Shown: positions 53,201-61,880 of the stretch, piece after piece | Numbering within the stretch: the stretch's first letter is position 1 | How the letters are laid out: each line of letters starts with the position of its first letter | NCBI GenBank assembly: GCA_963843745.1 | Contig: CAWJLP010000001.1 | Coordinates: 1-64,000, forward strand | DNA: 64,000 nt | Source: Trebonia sp963843745 | GTDB taxonomy: Bacteria; Actinomycetota; Actinomycetes; Streptosporangiales; Streptosporangiaceae | Direction: 5' to 3' | Made by a program: the position numbers and the translations under genes | The notes under the pieces: model-generated | Seen by the model: the letters and a program-made list of their open reading frames with translations, nothing else | What the model was told of the DNA's origin: nothing | Database searches by the model: none

Positions 53201-53483
53201 GTACTCGCCAGTTGCTCAGTGCCCAGCGTGACCCGCTGTGTACCTGCTGGCCGGCGCCGCCCGCCGGGGACGGGGGGCGCCCGGCGGCGCGGGCCGGGGT
53301 AACCGGAACAGGCAGGCCACCTTGTTCTGGGCCGGCGGGGCCGCCAAAGGCTCCCGCGCTGGGGCCGCCTTGACCTGGTCCGACGGCCAGCGGTCCGCCG
53401 TTCGGCAGACCACCGTCTCCGTTTGAAGGAGACCCGGAAGCCGGCGGAGCACCGTTTCCGTTGGTCATCGATCGTCTACGCAC
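50268..53483 (-). CDS. cvnA: conservon sensor histidine kinase-like protein (CvnA)
   Basis: A roughly 1071-residue membrane sensor. A Pro/Gly-rich cytosolic N-terminus (about 1-90) precedes TM1 (LIAIIAVPTLTALVLGAIQI). An extracytoplasmic nitrate/sulfonate-sensing-like (NIT) domain follows (about 125-380), then TM2 (SVVTLLLLILVLLITTFVAR), HAMP, a dimerisation region (LDHLATRMRRNSENLLVL) and a HATPase domain with N-box (VHLVAEIVENATTYSPEDT) and G1 DNGVG. The last 320 residues are low-complexity Pro/Gly-rich. GTG 53483 (GAGGTG upstream) is preferred; ATG 53468 is possible. The signal is unknown. Confidence 0.88.
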   Translation of the reverse strand: MRRRSMTNGNGAPPASGSPSNGDGGLPNGGPLAVGPGQGGPSAGAFGGPAGPEQGGLPVPVTPARAAGRPPSPAGGAGQQVHSGSRWALSNWRVRWRLIAIIAVPTLTALVLGAIQISTAVENYTSDKRVQTLANLNALVVKGAGQLADERDITAGFVASGKSNTAMQAQVNQAQATTNATLAEIRSQAAAVTDGSGYRAQTVLDLNNGVLAGINDLTLIRQAALKTQYPPLAIIQTYDERLIAPFDTFSNDIAAGTGNASMQTNVTVLNALLRMEDDASLQRAYLYQALASPSPGLTSVALTALNQAATQQQADTSQFTGDASVTEAQNLNNTVSGPQVDAAKSEESLAVALTNKNQSVAAIGTAQTCGNTPQAQCWYQTQGVQISDMRQVSDGLVGQVTAQANSLTSSSLRSAIITSVVTLLLLILVLLITTFVARSMIRPLRKLRADALEVAGSKLPDMVRRLSESEGGDESVEIEPIGVTSTDEIGEVARAFDQVHMEAVRLAADEAMLRGNLNAMFVNLSRRSQSLVERQLALIDDLEQSEQDADRLSSLFRLDHLATRMRRNSENLLVLAGHEASRRWSQPVPLVDVLRAAISEIEQYERVVLNVQPGIQVVGQAVNDVVHLVAEIVENATTYSPEDTQVYVTGQPLTSGGVLLDITDNGVGISEQEMAHANWRLDNPPVVDVAVSRRMGLFVVGRLAARHGVRVRLRHAQSGGLTALIWLPESVAAPESGQPLGRLRKFEADDFGPGPSLSAPPALSTMSPPGAPGAPFGLPGTPQRPGGGSGGPGGPGQGGFGSAAAAAAAAARIPRFSGGARNAPGGDEDASGFNAFGGAGHGPGAGANGGTREFGPFTGQPGNGGAPGTIDAPGGPLPTRQPGGGKGPQPGAPDSGTPDAPGGPDSGTTWMPALGGDGGSAGTTGPGANVENGNGLGGSDGSQVTIPASIGPAQDQRLPIFDSLESDWFRRSGKSLSSAAASAAEQSWSSPADEGWRAARVAVSPAAGENTTAGLPKRVPRANLVPGSVGGGEGTEVAPPARSADLIRTRMASFQRGVREARAAAPQNEEP

Positions 53484-54657
53484 TGCGCTCGCACCTCGCA
53501 GCTTCAAGCGCCACCTGGAAGTCCACCGGGCAGCGAACGGCGGAGCCGCTCATCATCGGCACCTCCCTCTCCCTTCCCTCAGCAACGATCGCTGCTGCAC
53601 GGGCCGACAGGGCGGCCGAGACCCCTCTTCCAGCTAGCGTCACAAAACGGGTAGGGACATATAATCATCAATTGGGAGGCTCCGACCGGGCATTCACCCG
53701 GAATCACCCTGAACTTTGCCAAAGTCGAGTCCACCCTCTAGAACTTCGTCATCGTGTAGGGCCTCGCGAACTCGTGGAATACGGGCACCGAGCTTCCGCC
53801 ACAGGGCGTGACCGCTGCGAGGGCGGCACGGCATCGTCCCGACCGGGGCGAGCCACCGCGACAGTCCTCGCGCGCTCAGAGGCGTACAAGATGGACGGTC
53901 GTCACCAGGCAATTGGCCGGCCTGGGCACGGTTAATCCCGGCTGCGGGCTAGTTCCCGCGCGCAGCGGGCCGGCCGGCGACCGCGGCCCGGAGGTGCGGG
54001 CGCCTCGGGCCCGGTTCCGCCCGGATGTCTTACCGCGCGGCCGCGCCCGCCATCCGGACGATCGGCCACGGCAGCGGACAATCGTCCCAAAATCCCTCAT
54101 CGGTTCCCGCGAGAAGGCTGACGGGTTTTTGCCGAGGCGAATAAGGCTCGCTCTCCGCGACGGTTTAATATGCATAAGGCCGTAATTTCCGGCAGTTAAT
54201 CGCCGGCCGCCTCCCGGTACCGCTCCCCCGCCGTCCGCGAGCGACTCGCGGCCACTTCGCCCAGCCCAGGCCACGTGCGGTGCGACCGCACGCGACTGCC
54301 GCTCGCCGGCACTCGGCCGGAATAGCCGCGAAGACGCGCCGCGAGATTTCGTGGCGAGGAGGGCGGAACTCCGGCGGTAATGGCGGATCCATGGTCTAGC
54401 CGGCCAATCCTACGGGCGGGCAGATGCGCCGAGGCGCAATTGCGGAATGCGGCGGGGTGCACTGCACACGATTGCTGCCCCACCCGAATGAGCCCGAATG
54501 AGTCGGTGCCGAAGTTTGCTATTTCAAGCGATCCTCATTGCGGGCCGCGGCCGCGCCGTGGCGGCGATCACCCCGGCGGAGTACGCGATACCTAGAGCCA
54601 AGACGCTCTCGGGCGGTAAGGTATCTGTGCAACGGCTTACCGCCCCATAGCGAGGAG
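53484..54657. other. long intergenic region between cvnA and the FHA gene
   Basis: About 1.17 kb without a supportable gene. A TATAAT-like AT-rich patch lies near 53660 and a small CCGGC/GCCGG hairpin near 54190. It must contain the promoters of the divergent cvnA operon and the FHA gene. I see no RNA gene or operator I would assert. Confidence 0.45.
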
Positions 54658-55269
54658 ATGGCGATCCTGACCTGCCCAGACTGCGGCGTCAAGGTGCAGC
54701 CGGAGGACCTGATCTGCTTCCGGTGTGGCGCTAACCTGCCGCATACACCGTACGCCGACGACGATATACCGTCGCCGACGGTCTCCCAGCAGTACCTCCG
54801 GCCGGGAGACGGCCGGGCCATGTGCCCCAACTGCGGCACGATGGTGCAAGACCCAGCCGATGTGGTGTGCACCAACTGCAGGCAGCCGCTCCCTGGCGGC
54901 CGCCGCCGCATCTCTCCGATCGTGCTGCGGATCTCGTTCCCGACAGGAAACGTGGACGTGCCGGCGGGCACGTCCGTCATCCTGGGGCGTGACCCCGCGC
55001 AGTCGCTCGTCGCCGCGGCGTTCAACCAGTACGACAACGTGTCACGGCGGCACGCGACGGTCATGGTCGATGACAGCGGCCGCGCCTCGATCCGCGACGA
55101 GGGGTCGACCAACGGGACCTTCGTCAACGGCGACCGGGTCCTGCCAGGGTCGGAGGTAAGGCTGGTGGACGGTGACCGCATCCGGCTCGCCGCGGACGTC
55201 ACTGGTGACGTATCGCTGCCCCGGGCCGAGTCAGACCCGGCGAGCCTGAGCCGCAACGGGTTCGTCTGA
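54658..55269 (+). CDS. FHA-domain protein with two zinc-ribbon motifs
   Basis: A 203-residue protein. Two zinc ribbons open it: CPDCGVKVQPEDLICFRCG (about 5-23) and CPNCGTMVQDPADVVCTNC (about 57-75). An FHA domain follows (about 90-180: VILGRDPAQ, NVSRRHATVMVDDSG, STNGTFVNGD) that should bind phosphothreonine peptides. GAGGAG abuts ATG 54658, so the message may be leaderless or weakly initiated. It is followed 114 bases later by the repeat-rich membrane protein, and the two may act in one Ser/Thr-kinase-controlled envelope system. Confidence 0.85.
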   Translation: MAILTCPDCGVKVQPEDLICFRCGANLPHTPYADDDIPSPTVSQQYLRPGDGRAMCPNCGTMVQDPADVVCTNCRQPLPGGRRRISPIVLRISFPTGNVDVPAGTSVILGRDPAQSLVAAAFNQYDNVSRRHATVMVDDSGRASIRDEGSTNGTFVNGDRVLPGSEVRLVDGDRIRLAADVTGDVSLPRAESDPASLSRNGFV

Positions 55270-55383
55270 CCGCTGGGTTCCGTTCCGCTTCTGGCTGGCG
55301 GGGCGTACCTGCGATCCCCGCCAGGAGTATGCCGTAGATTTCACGTGCAGCTGTGTGCACGTGCATCCCGGAACGGATTAGTC

Positions 55384-58336
55384 ATGTCGTCAGCGTCAGA
55401 TCCGCCCGCAGGAAACCGGCCCCCGCCGGAGGCCCCCGGTGCCGCCACCCCTGGCCGCGCGCTGCCCGCGCGACGGCCACGGGCGGCGCTGCCCGCCGCG
55501 GGATCCGCCGGGTCGCCGCCTAGCGGGCAGGCCGCGGACCCAGCGAAGGCCAACGGGGCCGACGACAGCTACTCGTACGGACCGGACACCACACCCTGGC
55601 AGCCGCCGGCCGGCCGTGGCAGCGAACCAGCGGGAGCTGGCACGGCCGGGGTAGCGGGCGCCGGTTCCGGCGGCGGCGCCTACCAGGGGCCGGTCAACCA
55701 GGAACAGGGTTCCTGGTTCACCCCGCGCGGGCGGCAAGGCGACTGGACAGAGGCCCCCAGCGGCGGCACCCGCGACGCGGGACGCGCCGGTGACGGGTAC
55801 GGCTACGGGGATCAGCGGGGCTACGGGAGCCAACAGGGCTACGGGGACCAACGGGACAGCTACGCGCCCGGCGGCCGCGAGCAAGGCGATCGTGCGCCAG
55901 GAGGCTACCCGGGCAGCGACTACCGCTCAGACGGTTACTCCCCCGGCCGCCACTCCGGCAGTCACGCCACGGACAGCGGTTACGGCGCCGATCGCGCTTC
56001 TGGCGAGCGTTATCCGGCTAGCGGCGATCAACGGGCCGCCTCCCCGCCGAACGGCAACGGCTTCGCCGCGAACGGCAACGCCGGCAACGACTACGCCGCA
56101 CGGCCCGGCGGCGTCGGCGGACCATCGCCACGGAGCTTCGCAGGGCAGCAGCCGGGCGGCTTCGGCGCGCAGCAGCCAGGCGGCTTCGCCGACGAGCGGG
56201 CCAGGAGCTACGCCGACCAGCAGCCACGGGGCTTCACCGGCCAGCAGGCAGAGAGCCTCGGCGGACAGCAGCCAGGCGGCTTCGGCGCGCAGCAGCCAGG
56301 CGGCTTCGCCGACGAGCGGGCCAGGAGCTACGCCGACCAGCAGCCACGGGGCTTCGCCGGCCAGCAGGCAGAGAGCCTCGGCGGGCAGCAGCCAGGCGCC
56401 TTCGGCAGTCAGCAGCCATGGACCTCCGGCGGGCAGCAGCCGGAAAGCTTCGGCGGACAGCAGCCAGGCGGCTTCGGCAGTCAGCAGCCGGAAAGCTTCG
56501 GCGGGTTCGCTGGTCAGGTCCCTGGCGGATTCGGTTCTGCCGGGCCAGGGTCACCGCAGACGCCTCTCGGGCCGCAAGCGGCTCAGGGAACCCAGAGGCC
56601 TTCAGGGCCGCACAAGACTCCAGCGCCGGCGACTCCTCAGGGATCGCCGGGTCAGGAATACCCGGGGCAGCCTGGCGGGTACCCGGGGCAGGCCCCGTTC
56701 CGTCTGGACTACGCGGGCTCAGATCAGCAGGCGCCTGGCTACTCGCAGGGCGGCTACGCGTCCGGGCAGCGGCCGGGCGACTTCGGCGGGGCGACCCAGC
56801 CGGGCACCTTCCAGGGCACGCAAGCGGGATCCTCCCAGGGGACAACACAGGCGGGACCGTTCCTTGGCGCACCGCAGCCGGGTCAGTTCCCCGACACCGC
56901 TCAGCCGGAGCACTTCCCTGGAGCGCAGCAGGCGGGCGCTTCCCCCGGGACATCACAGCAGGCCGCGTTCCCGGGAACATCACAGCAGGCCGCGTTCCCC
57001 CGGGACATCACAGCAGGCCGCGTTCCCGGGAACATCGCAGCAGGGCGCTTCCCCGGGGACGCCGCTGCCTGGTTCCTTCGGTTGGGCGTCGCAGCCAGAT
57101 TCATTCTCCGGGGCCCAGCCAGGTTCGTTCCCTGGGGCACCGCAGCACGGTGCCTTCCCTGGCTCGCCCCAGCCGGGTCCGTTCTCTGGAGCACAGCAGC
57201 CGACCGGGTTCCCCGGTACCACTGAGACGGCGACGTTCCGCGGGGCTGCCCAGCCGGGCGGCTTCCGGGACGCGGCTCAGCCCGCGTTCCCCGACACGGC
57301 CAATCAGGGCAGCTTCCCAGGCCAGCCAGGCGGCCTCGGCGGGCAGCAGCCCGGCGGCTTCGCTGACCAGCACGAGAACGGCTTCGGCGACCAGCAGCCA
57401 GGCGGCTACCCTGGCCGGCCAGGTTCCTTCGGGCAGCAGCCAGGCGGCTTCGCTGATCAGCCGGGCGGCTTCAGCGGCCAGCGACCCGGCGGTTTCTCAG
57501 ACCAGCAAGGCGGCTTTAGCGGGCAGCAGGCGGGCGGCTTTGGCGGCCAGCAACCCGGCGGTTTTGGTGACCAGCACCAGGCCGGCTTCGGCTGGCAGCA
57601 GCCGGGCGGATTCCCTGGCCAGCAAAATGGCTTCGGCGACCAGCAGACGCGGGCCTTTCTCGATCCGGGCCTAAGCACGGGCCTTGACACGGGCTACCCG
57701 GGCCAGCAGTCCGGCGGCTACCCTGGCGCCCCCGGAGCCCCCGGCGCTCCGCGCGACACGTACCCCGGTTACCCTCAGCAGGACGCGTATCCGGGCTACC
57801 AGCAGGGCGGGTACCCCGGGTTCCAGCAGGCCGCGCCGGGCGAATCCCTAGCCCTGCCAGCCGCGGACGGGCCAGGCAGCGGCCAGGCAAGCACCGGCCA
57901 GGCAAGCACCGGCCAGGCAGGCGGCGGCAAGGCAGGCGGCGGGAAGCTCAAGGGCAAGCGCGGCCTGCTCATCGGCGGCGCGGCCGTGATAGCGGTCGCC
58001 GCCGTCGCGGGGGTGATCGTCACGCCCAAGCTGCTCGGCTCCAGCGACCCTGGCTGCAAGTCCTACACGGGGACCGCGCTGACCGCGTACAACAACACGA
58101 TCGACGATCTCAACGCGCAAGCCTCGCAGGCCAAGCTCACCAGCGACATGAACACGGCGATCGCCGAGCTGCAGACCGCGGCCGGCCAGGCGCAGAGCGC
58201 CTCCGTCAAGACCGCGCTCAACGGCCTGCTCACGGAGCTGACCGCCGTGCGCACCGACGTGCAGAGCGGCTCGGTGCCCTCCGCGACCGTGAGCCAGCTC
58301 AACGCCGCGGCCAACAAGGCCGACAACGCCTGCTAG
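55384..58336 (+). CDS. Gln/Gly/Pro-rich repeat protein with C-terminal membrane anchor, frameshifted
   Basis: A product of about 983 residues if one frameshift is corrected. The first 820 residues are low-complexity GGQQPGGFG-type repeats, including two exact-period 120-base copies at 56161-56400. Near the end come a basic stretch, one TM helix (GLLIGGAAVIAVAAVAGVIV) and an extracytoplasmic helical domain of about 105 residues with a Cys near each end (DPGCKSYTGT, ADNAC). The frame shifts by one base at a five-C run (56997-57001); repeat codons are preserved on both sides, so this is a recent indel or an assembly error. Topology: repeats inside, small domain outside. Function unknown. Confidence 0.7.
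56161..56400 (+). repeat. tandem 120-bp repeats in the repeat-rich protein
   Basis: 56161-56280 and 56281-56400 are near-identical 120-base units encoding 40-residue repeats (FGAQQPGGFADERARSYADQ and continuation). The period is a multiple of three, so copy-number change would keep the frame. Confidence 0.85.
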
Positions 58337-58828
58337 CCGGAGCCTGGAGCCGGGGCCTGGAGCCGGGGCGCACCGGCGCACCTTGTACACGGCGTGACCA
58401 AAATCGGGCCAGAACGTGTCCGAAAACCGCCAGAGAATGGTCACGCTGCATACAAAGTCAGCAGAAGTGGCTGGTGTTACTAGCGAGGACCGCGGTGCAC
58501 GTTGCCGATATGGCTTGAGCGGCCGATTTAGCTTAAGTGGCAGTCGAACATCGACCTCGCCAAGGCGCCCGCGATTGTATTCAGGCCGGACAGGCGCCTT
58601 TCCCATACACAGGTTCACTGTGCGCGCTCCGGGCCGAAGTTGTGACCGGTCATCCGGCCCGCGACGCGGTCATTTCGTGCGCCGGTCCCCGCCGCAGTCC
58701 ACGCAGGCTGACCTGGGGTTTTGCTGATCGGACAGGGAGCCGCCACGGGCCCGTTCCGAATGTATTGCTTCTTTCAAGAAACGAGCGGAAATTCGCAATC
58801 AAACAGCACCCGTGAGACAGGGCGAAAA
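58337..58828. other. gene-free stretch before the APC permease fragment
   Basis: About 490 bases with no gene I can support. Just after the repeat-protein stop lies a short direct repeat (CCTGGAGCCGGGG twice near 58345-58370). Promoter elements for the next gene are not evident. Confidence 0.4.
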
Positions 58829-59299
58829 ATGGCAACTGGGACAGCGGCATCGCAGCAGGCACCGGCCGGGCTGCGGCGCGACGCGATCGGGCTGCGCGAG
58901 GTGCTCTTCCAGTCGATCACCGACATGGCGCCCGGCGCCGCGATCGCCGCCTCGATCCCCGCGGGGGCCGCGTACGCCGGCGGGTCGCTGCCGCTCGCCG
59001 TGGTCTTCGCGCTGATCGCGTGCCTGCTGTCCGCTTCCTCGATCGGGCTGCTCGCGCGCGAGATGCCGGCGGCCGGGTCGCTGGCCACCTACGCCGCCCG
59101 GGGCCTGCACCCGTCGCTGGGGTTCCTCACCGCCTGGGGTTACGCGCTAGTCGCGATCCTGATCCCGCCGCTGGTGCTGCTCCAGCTCGGCTTCACCGTG
59201 GCGTCGACCATCAACTCCGACTTCGCCGGCTACCCGGCGAACCTGTGGTGGCCGTGGTCGATCGCCGGCGCGGCGATCGTGCTCGCCACGAGCCTCTAG
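58829..59299 (+). pseudogene. truncated APC-family amino-acid permease
   Basis: ATG 58829 reads a permease N-terminus (GLREVLFQSITDMAPGAAIA, then PLAVVFALIACLLSASSIGL) and about four helices, then stops at 59299 after 156 residues. Intact members have about 12 helices and more than 450 residues. The DNA after the stop is unrelated (next gene 59377). Probably a deletion remnant rather than a mini-permease. Confidence 0.7.
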
Positions 59300-59376
59300 T
59301 CTGCCCAGACCGTACCCACGGGGCGGCGCGACCTCATAGTGTGGATGGTGGTCGCTCTCTACCTCCGGACGGACGC

Positions 59377-60771
59377 ATGGAATCAGAACCCTTGCTGGAC
59401 AGCCTGCGTAGCGCGGTCACCGCGATGCCCGACGACGTCCCGCTGCGGCTGCACCTGGCCGCGCTGCTGCTGCGCGCCGGCCAGCGGGACGAGGCGGTCA
59501 GGCACCTGGGCGCCGTGCTCCAGCGCGACCCGGGCAACGGTGAGGCGCTGGCCCTGCTTACCGGCCAGCCTCCGTCCGCGCCGGCTGATCCTGCCGTTTC
59601 GTCCGAACGTACGGTGGCTCCGGCCGGCGACTCCGCTTCCTCCCCCGCGGTGGCAGACCCCGCGGACGACGGCGACGCGCCGGCCCCTCCCCCGGCGGCC
59701 CCGGCGCAGCCTGCGCCCCCGGCGACCCCGGCGACCCCGGCGCCTCCGGCGGCCCCGGCGACCCCGGCGGCTGGCGCGGGCGAGGACACGGCCAGCTACG
59801 ACTGGTCGCAGGCCGAAAACGAGCTGCGCGACGTGCTGCCCGCCATGTTCGTGGGCGACGCCGGGTCCACCTCGGCCCTCGACGAGGCCCGCGCGTATGA
59901 CGCGGAGCCCGCAGGGCTGACCCTCGCCGACGTGGCCGGGCTCACCGAGGTCAAACAGCGCCTGGAGGCGGCGTTCCTCGCGCCGATGCGCAACCCCGAG
60001 CTGCGCAAGCTGTACGGCAAGTCGCTGCGTGGCGGCCTGCTGCTGTACGGCCCGCCCGGGTGCGGCAAGACATTCATCGCCCGTGCCGTGGCCGGCGAGC
60101 TCGGCGCACGGTTCATCACCGTGTCGTTCGCGGACCTGATCGACATGTTCGTGGGCCGCTCGGAGCGGAACATCCACGAGCTCTTCGAGGTCGCCCGCCG
60201 CAACGCGCCGTGCGTGCTGTTCCTCGACGAAGTGGACGCGATCGGCCAGAAGCGCTCGCAGCTGCGGAACACGCCGATGCGATCCGCGGTGAACCAGCTG
60301 CTGCTCGAGCTCGACGACGTGGCGTCCGACAACACCGGGGTCTTCCTGCTCGCGGCGACGAACCACCCGTGGGACGTGGACTCAGCCTTGCGGCGGCCGG
60401 GGCGCTTTGACCGTACCTTGCTGGTCTTGCCGCCGGACCCGGCGGCGCGGGAGGGCGTGTTCCGCTACCACCTGCGGGAACGGCCGGTGGCCGGGATCGA
60501 CCTCTCGAAGCTGTCCCGGCTGACCGACGGGTACTCAGGCGCCGACATCGCGCACGTCTGCGAGACCGCCGCGGAACGCGCCCTGCTCGACTCGGTCACC
60601 CGCGGCGAGCCCCGGCTGATCGGGCAGGCCGACCTGGAGGCGGCGGTCAGTGAGGTGCGGCCGTCGCTGGGCACCTGGTTCGACACCGCGCGGAACGTGG
60701 CGCTGTTCGCCAACGAGGGCGGCGCATACGATGATCTCGTGGCATACCTGCGTAAGCGCCGGCTGATCTGA
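59377..60771 (+). CDS. TPR / AAA+ ATPase (FtsH/VCP-like AAA)
   Basis: A 464-residue protein: an N-terminal TPR-like helical part (about 5-60), a long Pro/Ala linker (about 65-135) and a C-terminal AAA+ module. It has Walker A GPPGCGKT (225-232), Walker B LFLDE (281-285), sensor-1 (LLAATNHPWD) and the arginine finger RRPGRFDR (339-346). It resembles AAA ATPases of the CbbX/FtsH-type that remodel protein complexes. It is followed by a TPR membrane protein 25 bases later on the same strand. The client is unknown. Confidence 0.87.
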   Translation: MESEPLLDSLRSAVTAMPDDVPLRLHLAALLLRAGQRDEAVRHLGAVLQRDPGNGEALALLTGQPPSAPADPAVSSERTVAPAGDSASSPAVADPADDGDAPAPPPAAPAQPAPPATPATPAPPAAPATPAAGAGEDTASYDWSQAENELRDVLPAMFVGDAGSTSALDEARAYDAEPAGLTLADVAGLTEVKQRLEAAFLAPMRNPELRKLYGKSLRGGLLLYGPPGCGKTFIARAVAGELGARFITVSFADLIDMFVGRSERNIHELFEVARRNAPCVLFLDEVDAIGQKRSQLRNTPMRSAVNQLLLELDDVASDNTGVFLLAATNHPWDVDSALRRPGRFDRTLLVLPPDPAAREGVFRYHLRERPVAGIDLSKLSRLTDGYSGADIAHVCETAAERALLDSVTRGEPRLIGQADLEAAVSEVRPSLGTWFDTARNVALFANEGGAYDDLVAYLRKRRLI

Positions 60772-60796
60772 CTCCAGGCTGACGGAACGGGCCGAC

Positions 60797-61855
60797 TTGA
60801 CGGAACTTCGGGAGGAGCTGGCGCGCGCTGCCACCATGCTCGACCTGGGGCGCTACGACGAGGCCACGTCCCTGCTCGCCCGGCTCGTCGCCGCGGAGCC
60901 GGCCTCGTCCCGCGCGTGGTGCTTGTTCGCCCGCGCCCACCTGGGCGCCGACCGGTACGTCGAGGCCGTCGAGACCGCCAACCGGGCGGCGGCGATCGAG
61001 CCCGCGGAGGAGTGGCCGCACCGGCTGGCGTCCAACGCCCTGATGCACTTGGGGAACCACGCCGAAGCGCTGCGCGCGGCCTCGGAGTCGCGCCGGCTGG
61101 CCCCGTCGTACTGGCAGACCCACGTGTGCGTCGCCCAGGCGGCGCTGGCCGCCGCGCAACCCGGGCTGGCCGCCACGGCCGCGGGGGAGGCCCGCCGCCT
61201 CGCCCCGAACGAGCCCGACGTGCACTTCCTGTCCGGCAAGGTGGCGCTGGCCCGGGGGGACCTCGAGGCGGCCCGCGGGCACCAGGAGCGCGCACTGGCG
61301 CTTGACCCGGCGCACAGCGGGGCGATGAACGAGCTCGGCAGGATCCGGCTACGCAGGCACGACACCGCGGGCGCGATCAGGCACTTCATCAACGCGGCGC
61401 GGACCACGCCAGGCGAGCACATCTACAGCAGGAACATCGACGTGGTCATCTTGCGCACGCTGTCCCGGATGATCTACATCTTCGTCCTGGTCGCCCTGCT
61501 CATGCTGTGGGTGCCCGCCGTCATGCACGTGGACAGGTTCCCGTTCGCCGTCGGGTTCGGCGTGCTGGCGGTGGGCACTGTCGCGAGCTTCGGCCTGATG
61601 CTGCTGCGGCTGCCGCGGGAAGCCCGCGGCCTGGTCCGGCGCACGCTGCGCACCCGCCGGGTCGCGACGGCGCTGTTCGTCGCCATCGGCGGGGTGGCCG
61701 TCGCGTTCGCCGCGGTGGCGTTCGTGCCGCCCAGCGAGCTGCCGCAGACGCTGCCGATCGCCATCCTCATCACGATCGCCGCCAGGATCACCGCCACCGC
61801 CAGGCTCCGTTCGCCGGTCAGCAAGAACCAGCGCCCCGGTGACCGCATGACATGA
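60797..61855 (+). CDS. TPR-repeat membrane protein
   Basis: A 352-residue protein. Residues 1-about 215 are TPR helices (ARAATMLDLGRYDEATSLLA and repeats), followed by two or three membrane helices (TLSRMIYIFVLVALLMLWVP; FAVGFGVLAVGTVASFGLML; FVAIGGVAVAFAAVAFV) and a basic C-terminus. TTG 60797 starts the frame. It likely forms a membrane partner for the AAA ATPase immediately upstream. Confidence 0.82.
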   Translation: MTELREELARAATMLDLGRYDEATSLLARLVAAEPASSRAWCLFARAHLGADRYVEAVETANRAAAIEPAEEWPHRLASNALMHLGNHAEALRAASESRRLAPSYWQTHVCVAQAALAAAQPGLAATAAGEARRLAPNEPDVHFLSGKVALARGDLEAARGHQERALALDPAHSGAMNELGRIRLRRHDTAGAIRHFINAARTTPGEHIYSRNIDVVILRTLSRMIYIFVLVALLMLWVPAVMHVDRFPFAVGFGVLAVGTVASFGLMLLRLPREARGLVRRTLRTRRVATALFVAIGGVAVAFAAVAFVPPSELPQTLPIAILITIAARITATARLRSPVSKNQRPGDRMT

Positions 61856-61880
61856 TCCCCGCGGGGGGATAGAGGGCTTC

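Noticed and set aside
51135..53231. Long plus-strand frames (698 and 714 codons) opposite cvnA
   Set aside because: Shadows of a long GC-rich gene with recognised sensor, HAMP and HATPase domains.
56997..57001. Phase-variable switch at the C5 run
   Set aside because: Five bases is short for slippage-driven switching; noted as a frameshift only.
56161..57700. Possible CRISPR array because of short regular repeats
   Set aside because: The repeats are codon-periodic and translate to GGQQPGGF-type units; spacing is irregular and no cas genes are present.
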